Shown: one piece after another, positions 16,891 to 25,439 of the stretch
How the letters are laid out: every line of letters starts with the position of its first letter
How positions within the stretch are numbered: position 1 is the first letter of the stretch
NCBI RefSeq assembly: GCF_030371825.1
Contig: NZ_JAUDDM010000006.1
From: Collinsella sp944321445
GTDB taxonomy: Bacteria; Actinomycetota; Coriobacteriia; Coriobacteriales; Coriobacteriaceae
Direction: 5' to 3' (one strand)
Length of the DNA: 64,000 nucleotides
Made by a program: the position numbers and the translations under genes
The notes under the pieces: generated by a model
What the model was told of the DNA's origin: nothing
Databases searched by the model: none
Seen by the model: only the letters and a program-made list of their open reading frames with translations

Positions 16891-17549
16891 TGCCGCGCGA
16901 GACGAATGCAGCGAAGCGGGAACGGGCTATCGAGGTGTGCCGGCGTCTGAACGAGCGCTACGGTCCGGTCGAGTGCTTCCTGGACCACGCGAATCCCTTC
17001 CGGCTCGTGATTTCGGTGCTGCTTTCCGCGCAGACAACCGACGCGCAGGTGAACAAGGTCACCCCGGAGCTCTTCCGCCGCTGGCCCACACCTGAGGCCA
17101 TGGCGGGCGCCACCCCGGCCGAGATTGCCGAGGTCATCAAGTCACTCGGCTTCTACAAGATGAAGGCGAAGCACTGCGTGGAGTGCGCGCAGATGATCGT
17201 GGTCGACTACGGCGGCGAGGTTCCGGCCGACATGAAGGAGCTCGTCAAGCTGCCCGGCGTGGGCCGCAAGACGGCGAATATCGTGTTGAACGTGGGCTTT
17301 GGCATCGTGGAGGGGATCGCGGTCGACACGCATGTGAACCGCATCGCGCATCGCCTGATGCTGTCGCCCAAAACGCACGCGAAAGAGCCGCTCAAAACCG
17401 AGCAGGACCTGCTCAAGATCTTGCCGCGCGAGTACTGGAACGACGTCAACCACCAGTGGATCATGCTCGGTCGCGAAATCTGCGACGCGCGCAAGCCGAT
17501 GTGCGGCGAGTGCCCGCTGGCAGACATCTGCCCCAGCGCGAAGATCTAA
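16890..17549 (+). CDS. nth: Endonuclease III
   Basis: A 219-residue bifunctional DNA glycosylase/AP lyase removing oxidised pyrimidines in base excision repair. The helix-hairpin-helix with catalytic Lys (LPGVGRKTANI), the catalytic Asp (AVDTHVNRI) and the four-cysteine [4Fe-4S] loop (CDARKPMCGECPLADIC, spacing C-x6-C-x2-C-x5-C) are all present. The start overlaps the rmuC stop. Its intact iron-sulfur loop contrasts with the cluster-free MutY-like protein 4 kb upstream. Confidence 0.96.
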   Translation: MPRETNAAKRERAIEVCRRLNERYGPVECFLDHANPFRLVISVLLSAQTTDAQVNKVTPELFRRWPTPEAMAGATPAEIAEVIKSLGFYKMKAKHCVECAQMIVVDYGGEVPADMKELVKLPGVGRKTANIVLNVGFGIVEGIAVDTHVNRIAHRLMLSPKTHAKEPLKTEQDLLKILPREYWNDVNHQWIMLGREICDARKPMCGECPLADICPSAKI

Positions 17550-17555
17550 AAACAC

Positions 17556-17593
17556 AGAGTGGCCGTTCCCGCCTAAACGGAAACGGCCACTCT
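17556..17593. terminator. Terminator between nth and the convergent GntR gene
   Basis: AGAGTGGCCGTT and AACGGCCACTCT form a 12-bp stem. On the - strand it is followed by GTGTTTTT, so it fits best as the end of the leftward GntR transcript. On the + strand there is no T-run. Confidence 0.65.
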
Positions 17594-17729
17594 CCACCCT
17601 ATAAAGGTTCCGGAGTCGGCCAAACCCGTGGCCGCGGGTGCCGTCCATCTCATAGGGTAGCACATGCGCCCTGCCAGCAGAAAGAGCAGTGTCGGCGCGA
17701 CAATTCCGCCAGATGACGCCTGCGCTGCG

Positions 17730-18455
17730 CTATCGCTGCGGGCGAATCGCCGTTTCGTACATCGAGAAGAAGCCGGGCACCTGACGGGTCTCGGTGTATT
17801 CGACCATGATGCCCTCGACATCGAATGCGTTGCCGCGAATCACGGCAATCGCGTTGAAGCCATCCAAATCGAGATTCGCGATGTCGGCATCGTTGACGCC
17901 CTCGACGGTGACGGTGCGCTTGCTCGTGGTGATCTTCATTCCCACCACGTTCTCGAGATACTCGTACACCGAATTGCTCACCACTTCGGCGGTGAGGCCG
18001 GGGACGCGCTCGGTGAGGTAATAGCTTTCGTCGGTTCCTACGGCGCGCTCGTCGGCAAAGCGCTTACGCAGGATGTGCGTGAGCGTGCTTCCCTCGGGAA
18101 AGCCTGTGAGCTGCGCAATCTCTTCCGATGCGTTCATCTGCTCAACGAGTAGCGTCTCGGTGCGCGGCTTGAACCCACGGCGCACCGCCATCTCGCGAAA
18201 CGTCTCGAGTCCGTCGTAGCCGTGCGGCGTCTCCATCTGCGGGTCGCGAATCACGCGCACGCCCTTGCCCTGCTGCGACTGCACATAGCCGTCCGCCGCA
18301 AGCTGCGCCAGCGCGCGCCGCACCGAGCTGCGCGAGCACGCGAAGCTGGCGGTCAGTTCTGCCTCGGACGGCAAAAACGACTGATAGGCGTACGTTCCGT
18401 CCTCGATGTTCGCTTTGATGTCGCGGTATATATCCCAAAACACAGACTTCGGCAT
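17730..18455 (-). CDS. GntR/UTRA-family transcriptional regulator
   Basis: A 241-residue regulator: N-terminal GntR winged helix (YRDIKANIEDGTYAYQSFLPSEAEL, then SRSSVRRALAQLAADGYV) and C-terminal UTRA effector domain (about residues 85-235), which in HutC/TreR relatives binds a sugar phosphate or similar ligand. It is divergent from the PTS transporter and GH4 glycosidase, so it is most likely the local repressor of alpha-glucoside uptake, sensing a phosphorylated sugar. A 16-bp palindrome (AGTTGTACGAACAAGT and variants) lies just upstream of its start and occurs several more times at promoters up to 24 kb, marking its probable regulon, including itself. Confidence 0.9.
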   Translation of the reverse strand: MPKSVFWDIYRDIKANIEDGTYAYQSFLPSEAELTASFACSRSSVRRALAQLAADGYVQSQQGKGVRVIRDPQMETPHGYDGLETFREMAVRRGFKPRTETLLVEQMNASEEIAQLTGFPEGSTLTHILRKRFADERAVGTDESYYLTERVPGLTAEVVSNSVYEYLENVVGMKITTSKRTVTVEGVNDADIANLDLDGFNAIAVIRGNAFDVEGIMVEYTETRQVPGFFSMYETAIRPQR

Positions 18456-18465
18456 GGCTACTCCA

Positions 18466-18481
18466 TCTTATTCGTACAACT
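18466..18481 (-). promoter_or_regulatory. Operator site 1 (GntR autoregulation)
   Basis: On the - strand AGTTGTACGAATAAGA, centred about 18 bases before the regulator start codon. It matches the palindromic consensus ACTTGTACGAACAAGT. Confidence 0.6.
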
Positions 18482-18549
18482 TATTGAAGTGTTGAGCAAA
18501 AACCCAGCAAAGTCAACTGTTGCGCAGCGCTTTGGCTGCTTGCTTGATA

Positions 18550-18647
18550 GAGGGGTCGGTATTTTCTACTTGCCGTTTCGTTCACTAACTCGCCCGAAAT
18601 GCCCAAGTTACCGAACGAAACGGCAAGTAGAAACTACCAACCCCCCC
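18550..18647. repeat. Long palindrome, family A copy 2
   Basis: Arms of about 41 bases with a 14-base loop, sharing TCTACTTGCCGTTTCGTTC with copies at 14613 and 37487. It is slightly more degenerate than the others. It lies in the 480-base divergent region between the GntR and PTS genes, together with operators 1-4. Confidence 0.9.
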
Positions 18648-18700
18648 ATGCAATCCAATCGGCTTGCAGTGGGGGAGAGAACTCTCCCCATAATCAGTCA

Positions 18701-18716
18701 GCCTGTACGAACAAGT
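18701..18716 (+). promoter_or_regulatory. Operator site 2
   Basis: GCCTGTACGAACAAGT, upstream of the PTS gene. The inner TGTACGAACA is identical to sites 3 and 5. Confidence 0.6.
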
Positions 18717-18747
18717 TAACGCTTACCGGAAAATCTCGACCGTTTAC

Positions 18748-18763
18748 AGTTGTACGAACAAGT
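18748..18763 (+). promoter_or_regulatory. Operator site 3
   Basis: AGTTGTACGAACAAGT, the best match to the consensus, 47 bases after site 2, consistent with cooperative binding. Confidence 0.65.
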
Positions 18764-18805
18764 CTCGTTGACTTCAAAACACAGGAAGCGCATGATACAG
18801 CCATA

Positions 18806-18821
18806 ACTTGTACGTACATGT
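18806..18821 (+). promoter_or_regulatory. Operator site 4
   Basis: ACTTGTACGTACATGT, 58 bases after site 3 and about 115 bases before the PTS start codon. Confidence 0.6.
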
Positions 18822-18935
18822 TTGGCAGCGCGGCCGGCAGCGCATCTGAGCAGGGGAACATGCAGGTTATATATGGTCGCATGCTTCGGATACTCGCCTG
18901 TCCGGATGCACAAGCAAGAAAGGAGGAGGGCTACC

Positions 18936-20525
18936 ATGATGCAAAAGATCCAGAAGTTCGGCGGTGCCATGTTCACCCCGGTGCTTCTCTTTGCGTTTGC
19001 AGGTGTGGTCATCGGTCTCGGTACGCTGTTTACCACCGAGGTCATCTTCGGCGCCTTGGCAGCTCCCGATACACTGTGGTATGGCGTGTGGAACGTCATC
19101 CTGCAGGGTGGCTGGACGGTCTTCAACCAGCTTCCGCTGCTGTTCGCGGTGTCGCTTCCCATCGGTCTGGCCAACAAGCAAAACGCACGTTGCTGCATGG
19201 AAGTGCTCGTTGCCTACCTCACCTTCAACTATTTTGTGTCCACGATGCTCTCCCAGTGGGGCCCCACGTTCGGCGTCGACTTCAGCGCCGAGACCGGCGG
19301 CTCCTCGGGTCTGGCCATGGTCGCCAGCATCAAGACCCTCGACATGGGCATGATCGGCGCCCTCGCCATCTCCGGCATCGTTATCGCACTGCACAACAAG
19401 CTCTTCGATTTCGAGCTCCCCGAGTGGCTCGGCGTCTTCTCCGGCTCCACGTTCGTTTACATGATCGCGTTTTTCGTGATGCTGCCCACCGCGCTCATCG
19501 CGTGCCTCGTGTGGCCGCACGTGCAGGACGGAATCCGCGCCTTCCAGGGCTTCGTTGCCACGGTCGGTCTGCCGGGCGTGTGGATCTTCGCGTTCCTCGA
19601 GCGCGCACTCATCCCCTTCGGCCTGCATCACCTGCTGTACAGCCCGTTCTACTATGACAACGCCGTGGTGAACGGCGGCATCTACGCCGCGTTCGCCAAG
19701 CAGCTCCCCGAGATCGCCGCGTCCTCCGCGCCGCTCACCGAGCTCGCACCCTATGCGGCCTTCACCTGCTCCACGTGGTCGAAGATGTTTGGTTGTCCGG
19801 GCATCGCGCTGGCCTTCTACGCCACCGCCAAGCCCGAGAAGCGCCAGGAGCTGTTGGGTCTTCTGATTCCCATCACGCTCACCGCTATCTTCTGCGGCGT
19901 CACCGAGCCCATCGAGTTCACGTTCCTGTTCATCGCGCCCGGCCTGTTCATCGTCCACTGCGTGCTCGCAGCTTGCCTGGCCACCGCCATGAACGCGGTC
20001 GGCGTCGTGGGCGTGTTCTCCGGCGGCCTCATCGAGATCAGCTCGCTGAACCTCATCCCGCTGTGGGCCAACCACTGGATGACCTACCTCATCGGCCTTG
20101 TTGTCGGCCTGGTCTTCACGGGCATCTGGTTCGTTGTCTTCCGCACCCTCATCCTCAAGTTCGACTTCAAGACCCCGGGTCGCGAGGACGACGAAGAGGA
20201 GATCAAGTTCCGCAGCAAGGCCGAGTACCGTGCGGCCAAGCAGGGCGGCACCCTGCCCGACGGCACCGCCGCGGCCGAGGAGAACCCCTACGCCGTGACC
20301 GCCGCTGCCTGCATGGAGCTCGTCGGTGGCCCCGAGAACATCGTGGACGTCACCAACTGCGTGACCCGCCTGCGCCTGAATGTGAAGGACGAGTCCCTCG
20401 TGGCCGAGGATGCCGACTTCAAGAGCATCGGCACCAGTGGCTGCATGAAGAAGGGCAAGTCCGTCCAGATCATCATCGGCCTCAAGGTGCCCAAGGTCCG
20501 CGACGAGTTCGAGAAGCTGATGTAG
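18936..20525 (+). CDS. PTS transporter EIICB, alpha-glucoside type
   Basis: A 529-residue sugar-specific PTS permease of the glucose superfamily, imports and phosphorylates its sugar using phosphate from HPr/EIIA. The EIIC membrane domain covers about residues 1-425 (FGGAMFTPVLLFAFAG at the start; ERALIPFGLHHLLYSPF; FCGVTEPIEFTF, the conserved substrate-binding region). A linker then leads to an EIIB domain (about 450-529) with the phosphorylated Cys in VTNCVTRLRL. There is no EIIA domain, so it must borrow one. ATG 18936 follows AGGAGGAGG. The adjacent GH4 enzyme has the 6-phospho-alpha-glucosidase signature, so the substrate is probably maltose or a related alpha-glucoside. Likely repressed by the divergent GntR protein. 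Confidence 0.92.
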   Translation: MMQKIQKFGGAMFTPVLLFAFAGVVIGLGTLFTTEVIFGALAAPDTLWYGVWNVILQGGWTVFNQLPLLFAVSLPIGLANKQNARCCMEVLVAYLTFNYFVSTMLSQWGPTFGVDFSAETGGSSGLAMVASIKTLDMGMIGALAISGIVIALHNKLFDFELPEWLGVFSGSTFVYMIAFFVMLPTALIACLVWPHVQDGIRAFQGFVATVGLPGVWIFAFLERALIPFGLHHLLYSPFYYDNAVVNGGIYAAFAKQLPEIAASSAPLTELAPYAAFTCSTWSKMFGCPGIALAFYATAKPEKRQELLGLLIPITLTAIFCGVTEPIEFTFLFIAPGLFIVHCVLAACLATAMNAVGVVGVFSGGLIEISSLNLIPLWANHWMTYLIGLVVGLVFTGIWFVVFRTLILKFDFKTPGREDDEEEIKFRSKAEYRAAKQGGTLPDGTAAAEENPYAVTAAACMELVGGPENIVDVTNCVTRLRLNVKDESLVAEDADFKSIGTSGCMKKGKSVQIIIGLKVPKVRDEFEKLM

Positions 20526-20706
20526 CCGACGCGCATCGATCCTAGCCGCGTCGAACCTCTTCCAGAGCGGGCGGTGACCCCACCCCCCCCTCCTATCCGC
20601 ACCGCCCGCTCGCCTTCCCTTGTTTTCGAGGGGTCCTGCACTTGGTCGCACCGCAGGCCCCGCAACGTAAACCCTGTGCGATCGAGAACCAGAAAGGATG
20701 GCTCCC

Positions 20707-22050
20707 ATGTCCAAGAAGTCGTATGCAGTCACTATCGCCGGCGGCGGTTCCACCTTCACGCCCGGCATCGCGCTCATGCTGCTGAAGGAGCACGACCGCT
20801 TCCCGGTGAACAAGATCACCTTCTATGACAACGACGCCGAGCGCCAGGAGATCGTGGCTAAGGCCTGCGAGATCTACTTCCACGAGAACGCGCCCGAGAT
20901 CGAGTTCAACTACACGACCGACCCTGAGACCGCCTTCACCGGCATCGACTTCGTGCTCGCCCACATCCGCGTCGGCAAGTACGCCATGCGCGAGAAGGAC
21001 GAGAAGATCCCGCTGAAGTACGGCGTGCTCGGCCAGGAGACCTGCGGCCCCGGCGGCATCGCCTACGGCATGCGCTCCATCGGCGGCGTCATCGAGATCC
21101 TCGACTACATGGAGAAGTGGAGCCCCGACGCATGGATGCTCAACTACTCCAACCCGGCCGCCATCGTGGCCGAGGCCTGCCGCGTGCTGCGCCCGAACAG
21201 CAAGATCATCAACATCTGCGACATGCCGATCGACCTCATGGACAAGATGGCCGTCATGTGCGGCATCAAGGACCGTCGCGAGCTGCAGTACAGCTACTAC
21301 GGCCTGAACCACTACGGCTGGTTCACCAAGATCTACGATAAGGACGGCAACGACCTTATGCCCGAGATCAAGAAGCACATGGCCAAGAACGGCTACCTCG
21401 ACGGAATCAGCCACGAGGAGGGCCAGGAGCAGCACATCGACGAGTCCTGGATCCATACGTTCGGAAAGGCCAAGGACGTCTACGCGCTCGACCCGGAGAC
21501 CATCCCCAACACCTACCTGAAGTACTACATCTTCCCGGATTATGTGGTGGAGACCTCCGATCCCAACTACACACGCGCCAACGAGGTCATGGACGGCCGC
21601 GAGAAGCACGTGTTCGGCGCCTGTCGCGAGGTGATCGAGAAGGGCACCGCCGAGGGCTGCGGCTTCGAGGCCGACGCGCACGCCACCTACATCGTGGACC
21701 TCGCCTGCGCGCTCGCCGAGAACACGCTCGAGCGCTTCCTGCTCATCGTTCCCAATGACGGCGCGGTGTCGAACTTCGACCCGACCGCCATGGTCGAGGT
21801 GCCCTGCATCGTGGGCAAGAACGGCTACGAGAAGATCTGCCAGGGCCAGGTGCCGCAGTGGCAGAAGGGCATGCTCGAGCAGCAGGTCTCCGTCGAGAAG
21901 CTCGTAGTCCAGGCCTGGGTCGAGCACAGCTACCAGAAGCTGTGGCAGGCGCTCTCGCTGTCCGCGACCGTGCCGTCCGCTAAGGTCGCCAAGCTCATCC
22001 TCGACGACCTCATCGAGGCCAACAAGGGTTACTGGCCCGAGCTGCACTAA
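20707..22050 (+). CDS. GH4 6-phospho-alpha-glucosidase
   Basis: A 447-residue NAD- and Mn-dependent family 4 glycosidase that hydrolyses the phosphorylated disaccharide delivered by the PTS. It has the N-terminal Rossmann fold (VTIAGGGSTFTPGI), the metal-site motif NICDMPIDLMDK, the conserved CGPGGIAYGMRSI, and YYGLNHYGWF. CDMP is the variant known for phospho-alpha-glucosidases, as opposed to CNVP in phospho-beta-glucosidases. ATG 20707 is chosen because AGAAAGGA lies at the right distance; ATG 20698 is inside that site. It follows the PTS gene by 181 bases, presumably in one operon, and is ended by a strong terminator. Confidence 0.93.
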   Translation: MSKKSYAVTIAGGGSTFTPGIALMLLKEHDRFPVNKITFYDNDAERQEIVAKACEIYFHENAPEIEFNYTTDPETAFTGIDFVLAHIRVGKYAMREKDEKIPLKYGVLGQETCGPGGIAYGMRSIGGVIEILDYMEKWSPDAWMLNYSNPAAIVAEACRVLRPNSKIINICDMPIDLMDKMAVMCGIKDRRELQYSYYGLNHYGWFTKIYDKDGNDLMPEIKKHMAKNGYLDGISHEEGQEQHIDESWIHTFGKAKDVYALDPETIPNTYLKYYIFPDYVVETSDPNYTRANEVMDGREKHVFGACREVIEKGTAEGCGFEADAHATYIVDLACALAENTLERFLLIVPNDGAVSNFDPTAMVEVPCIVGKNGYEKICQGQVPQWQKGMLEQQVSVEKLVVQAWVEHSYQKLWQALSLSATVPSAKVAKLILDDLIEANKGYWPELH

Positions 22051-22089
22051 GGCCGCGTAAGCTTGCAATTGCGTTTTCCCTGCAGGGGA

Positions 22090-22117
22090 TGGGCGGGTCC
22101 CGCGGGACCCGCCCTTT
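22090..22117 (+). terminator. Rho-independent terminator of the PTS/GH4 operon
   Basis: GGGCGGGTCCC and GGGACCCGCCC form a perfect 11-bp stem with a two-base centre, followed by TTTG. Confidence 0.8.
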
Positions 22118-22156
22118 GTCGTGCGGCAGTTTAACAGTCGCGTGAGGTCTTTTTCT

Positions 22157-22362
22157 GCTGGGTAGACAATCGTGGTCGATATGCATTTTTGCCGGCGTGC
22201 ACGGGCGCGCCTGGGAACGCCGCTTCGCATGCAGGGCAAGAAAATCCCAGGAAGCGCAGCAGGGGACGCGCGACGTTCGGCTGTCAGGCGGGATTGCGGC
22301 GGGCATTTGCCAGCTGCAGTTCCGCCTGAATAATGCATATCGACCACGATTGCCTACCCAGC
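22157..22362. repeat. Long inverted repeat, family D
   Basis: Near-perfect 31-base arms (GCTGGGTAGACAATCGTGG... at 22157-22187 and its complement at 22332-22362) around a 144-base centre without a convincing ORF. It is the only copy in the window. Together with the terminator and operators 5a/5b it fills the 502-base gap. Confidence 0.88.
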
Positions 22363-22454
22363 CGTGAATTGAGGACAGGCCGTGAAATAAGGACAGAGGT
22401 TTTTCACGCGCCCCATTCCACCCTGTCACGGACTGGTTCTGCCGTCTGCAGAAA

Positions 22455-22504
22455 AATTGTTCGAACAGTGGTTGACCTGCTATACTAAACATGTACGAAC
22501 AAGT
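22455..22504 (+). promoter_or_regulatory. Promoter with two operator sites (5a, 5b)
   Basis: AATTGTTCGAACAGTG (22455-22470) and ACATGTACGAACAAGT (22489-22504) match the GntR operator consensus. They bracket a promoter: -35 TTGTTC (22457-22462, inside the first site) and -10 TATACT (22481-22486). This places the membrane protein and PHP genes in the same probable regulon. Confidence 0.6.
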
Positions 22505-22552
22505 TGTTTCCGGCCTGGGGGACAGCCTGAAGGCCAGCACGAAGGGAACGCC

Positions 22553-23167
22553 ATGAGCAAGAAGAAGATGACGCCCGCCCAGAAGGCAGCCGCTCGCCGC
22601 GAGGTCACGCCCGAGCAGCGGGAGCTTGCCCAGAAGCGCGAGGCCGATCGCACCGAGCAGCGCGCGGCAGCCGCGCGCGAGCGCCGCATGGGCACCAAGT
22701 CCGAGCAGCTCACGCGGCGTATCTTCACCGGCGTCCAGGTCGTGTTGGTGCTCATCCCGTTCGCGCTGCTGGGCTTCAACGGCATCATGGGCGGCGGCGA
22801 CATCCAGACCATGATGCAGGGCGACCCGGTGTTCGCGGTGACCTTCCTCATGGCCATGGTGCAGCCGTTCGTGGCGTGGATCATCCACTTTTCCTACAAG
22901 CACCACGCTGACGGCGACGACGGTTATACGCTGGGCAATCTCATCGGCCTTACCTGCGCCGAGCTGTGCCTGCAAAATCCGCTGGGCATCGCCGGGTGTC
23001 TGGTGCTGCTCTGGCGCGTGTGGCGCTCCGCCGACGGCGCGCTTGCCGAGTGGAAGGCGCGCCGCAACCTGGGCGGCATGCTGGTCGATATCTCCGGCGC
23101 GCTCGTGGTGTTCGTGCTGGCGGCCATCTGCGCGTTCGCTTCGTGGCGCGTGGGCATTTGGAGCTAG
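22553..23167 (+). CDS. Hypothetical polytopic membrane protein
   Basis: A 204-residue protein of unknown function. Residues 1-55 are highly charged (runs of Lys, Arg, Glu and Gln, probably helical and cytoplasmic), followed by about four hydrophobic segments (roughly 59-79, 94-113, 126-150 and 177-200). ATG 22553 follows GAAGGGAACG. It is preceded by a promoter with two GntR-type operators, and the PHP-domain gene starts 13 bases after its stop, so the two form an operon. Its link to alpha-glucoside metabolism is only through the shared operator. Confidence 0.8.
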   Translation: MSKKKMTPAQKAAARREVTPEQRELAQKREADRTEQRAAAARERRMGTKSEQLTRRIFTGVQVVLVLIPFALLGFNGIMGGGDIQTMMQGDPVFAVTFLMAMVQPFVAWIIHFSYKHHADGDDGYTLGNLIGLTCAELCLQNPLGIAGCLVLLWRVWRSADGALAEWKARRNLGGMLVDISGALVVFVLAAICAFASWRVGIWS

Positions 23168-23180
23168 GCGAGGAGCGGCC

Positions 23181-24023
23181 GTGCTTGCGGATTACCATGT
23201 ACATTCCGAGTTCAGCGACGACTCGTGGTATACCGTCGACGACGTGTGCTGCGATGCCGTGCGCTTGAACTTGGACGAGATCTGCTTCACCGACCACGTC
23301 GATTACGGCGTCAAGCCCGATGCCGACCATCCCGAGCTTGCGCGGCACGGCGACGGCAAGCCCGCGGTCAACGTCGACTACGCGCGCTATTTCCCCGCAA
23401 TCGAGCGGGCACGCGAGCGCCATGCGGGAGACCTTGTCGTGAAGGCCGGGCTTGAATTCGGCGTGCAGGTGCACACGATTCCGCAGTTCACGCGCGTGCT
23501 CGAGCAGTACGGGCGGCGCATGGACTTCGCCATTCTCTCCATTCACCAGGTCGATGACCTGGAGTTTTGGGGTGGCGACTTCCAGCGTGGCCGTACACAG
23601 CAGGAATACAACGACGCCTACTATGCTGAGATGCTGCGAGTCGTCGAGCGCTTCTCGAGCTATAGCGTGTTGGGTCACATAGACCTCATCAAACGCTATG
23701 ACCCGTGCGGTCCGTACCCGTTCGAGCGCAGCCGTGATGTGATTGCCGCCATTTTGGAGCGCGTGATCGCCGACGGCAAGGGTATCGAGGTCAACACGTC
23801 GAGCTTCCGTTACGGGCTATCCGACCTGCAGCTCTGTCGCGACATTCTGCGCTTGTACCGCGACCTGGGCGGGCGCATCGTCACGCTGGGCAGCGATTCG
23901 CACGAACCGGCGCACCTGGGGTCCTATATTCGCTACGTTATGCGTTGCTTGCGTGAGCTTGGCTTCACGGAGTTCTGCACCTTCGACCGCTGGCAGCCTG
24001 TATTTCACCCGCTGCCGGAGTAG
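23181..24023 (+). CDS. PHP-domain phosphoesterase, HisJ (histidinol-phosphatase) family
   Basis: A 280-residue PHP-domain metallohydrolase. Metal-binding motifs are visible in order: DYHVHSEFSDD at the N-terminus, CFTDHVDYG near 35, GLEFG near 93, SIHQVDD near 119, GHIDLIKRY near 163 and a closing GSDSHEP near 239. HisJ enzymes dephosphorylate L-histidinol phosphate in histidine synthesis, but no other his gene is nearby, so a different phosphomonoester substrate is possible. GTG 23181 is chosen because it starts directly at the family N-terminus and has GAGGAG in front. It is in an operon with the upstream membrane protein under the GntR-type operators. Confidence 0.88.
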   Translation: MLADYHVHSEFSDDSWYTVDDVCCDAVRLNLDEICFTDHVDYGVKPDADHPELARHGDGKPAVNVDYARYFPAIERARERHAGDLVVKAGLEFGVQVHTIPQFTRVLEQYGRRMDFAILSIHQVDDLEFWGGDFQRGRTQQEYNDAYYAEMLRVVERFSSYSVLGHIDLIKRYDPCGPYPFERSRDVIAAILERVIADGKGIEVNTSSFRYGLSDLQLCRDILRLYRDLGGRIVTLGSDSHEPAHLGSYIRYVMRCLRELGFTEFCTFDRWQPVFHPLPE

Positions 24024-24062
24024 CGCGGCCCACGGGCGGCGCGGTTCGCTGCATGCTCAACA

Positions 24063-24130
24063 ATTTGTTCGTACAAGTTTTCAAGAACAATTGAATTGTC
24101 GGGGTTGACGCGCGCGCGGGATGCTACTAT
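24063..24130 (+). promoter_or_regulatory. Operator site 6 and promoter of the MFS gene
   Basis: ATTTGTTCGTACAAGT (24063-24078) matches the GntR-type operator. TTGACG (24105-24110) and TACTAT (24125-24130) downstream are plausible -35/-10 boxes, though the spacing is short. Confidence 0.5.
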
Positions 24131-24199
24131 CCGCTTGGCAAATTTGGCAACGCGAGCCGGGCGGCGTGTCCGGCTTGTGTGAGGGAAGGGCTGCCACCT

Positions 24200-25375
24200 G
24201 TGAAAAAGAGTCTCATCGCGCTTGCTATGGGCGCGTTTGTGCTGGGATTCGCTGAGTTCGTGATGATGGGCATCCTGCCCGTCGTGGCGGCGGGCGTTGA
24301 CGTGACCGTTGCCTGGGCGGGCAACTTCATCACCGCGTATGCCGTGGGCGTATGCGTGGGCACCATCATGCTCGTGGTGGGACGATGCGTACCGCCGCGC
24401 CGCCTGATCATTGCGTTTATGGCCATCTGCGCTGCGGGCAATGCCATCTCTGCGCTGTCCGCCGATCCGACCATGCTGTTGGTTGGCCGTTTCATTGCCG
24501 GCCTGCCGCATGGCGCGTTCTTTGGCACGGCGACGTTGGCGTCCAAGATGCTTGCCGACCCGGGTCGTGAAGGTCAGGCCGTGGCCACTATGGTGCTTGG
24601 CCAAACGGTTGCCAACATGATCGGCGTGCCCGCCGGCACGCTCATGGCAAGCGCGTTTTCGTGGCATGCACCGTTCGTATTCGCCACGGGTTGGGCGGTG
24701 CTTGCGGCTGTGCTCATCTGGCGTTTCGTGCCCGTGCTCGAAGCAATTCCCGATGCGGGACTGGCCGGCCAGTTCGCGTTCCTGAAGGCGCCCGGTCCCT
24801 GGCTGATTTTGGCTGCGGTGCTGCTGGGCAACACGGGCATCTTCTGCTGGTGGAGCTACGTTTCGCCGTGGCTGCAGCACATGGGCGGTTTCGCCGAGGC
24901 CATGGTGCCCATGCTGCTCGTGCTCGCCGGTGCGGGTATGGTTGTGGGCTCCACCCTGGGCGGACGTGCGGCAGATCGCAAAAGCCCTGGTATTGCCGCA
25001 GCGGCTGGCCAAACGCTGGCGGGCGTGGCCCTGCTGCTCATCTTCCTGGTCGGACGCGGCTCGGTGCTGTGCGCAGCTCTGATGTTCCTGGTGTCGGTCG
25101 GTCTGTTCTTCGTGTCGAGCCCGCAGCAGATTCTTATGGTCGAGGTCGGTCAGGGCGGTGGCGAACTGCTGGGCGGCGCTTGCGTGCAGACCGCGTTCAA
25201 TGGCGGCAACGCCATCGGCGCTCAGGTAGGCCAGATGGTGCTCAACACCGGAGCGACCTACAATTGGATCGGCCTCGCGGGCGTGCCGTTTTCCATCGTA
25301 GCGGTAGCGCTGCTGCTTGCGTTCGCAAGGCGCTACGAGCGCCAGTACCACCTCAAGGCAACCGGCCGCGCCTAG
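24200..25375 (+). CDS. MFS transporter, AraJ/DHA1-type exporter
   Basis: A 391-residue major facilitator with 12 hydrophobic segments. The N-terminus VKKSLIALAMGAFVLGFAEFVMMGILPVVA, the motif A-like region VGRFIAGLPHGAFFG and the GRAADRK loop place it with the AraJ-type sugar/drug efflux group of the DHA1 family. GTG 24200, after GGGAAGGG, is preferred to the upstream ATG at 24179. A GntR-type operator precedes it, so it may export excess sugar or sugar analogues when the PTS operon is induced; this is inference. A GC-rich hairpin after the stop (25389-25417) may be its terminator. Confidence 0.88.
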   Translation: MKKSLIALAMGAFVLGFAEFVMMGILPVVAAGVDVTVAWAGNFITAYAVGVCVGTIMLVVGRCVPPRRLIIAFMAICAAGNAISALSADPTMLLVGRFIAGLPHGAFFGTATLASKMLADPGREGQAVATMVLGQTVANMIGVPAGTLMASAFSWHAPFVFATGWAVLAAVLIWRFVPVLEAIPDAGLAGQFAFLKAPGPWLILAAVLLGNTGIFCWWSYVSPWLQHMGGFAEAMVPMLLVLAGAGMVVGSTLGGRAADRKSPGIAAAAGQTLAGVALLLIFLVGRGSVLCAALMFLVSVGLFFVSSPQQILMVEVGQGGGELLGGACVQTAFNGGNAIGAQVGQMVLNTGATYNWIGLAGVPFSIVAVALLLAFARRYERQYHLKATGRA

Positions 25376-25388
25376 CGCTTCGCGCCAT

Positions 25389-25417
25389 GCCCGGCGCCCG
25401 TGGCCGTGCGCCGGGCG
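25389..25417 (+). terminator. GC-rich hairpin after the MFS gene
   Basis: GCCCGGCGC and GCGCCGGGC form a strong stem 14 bases after the stop codon; no T-run follows. Confidence 0.5.
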
Positions 25418-25439
25418 TCTCGAAATGGCATGTATCAAA

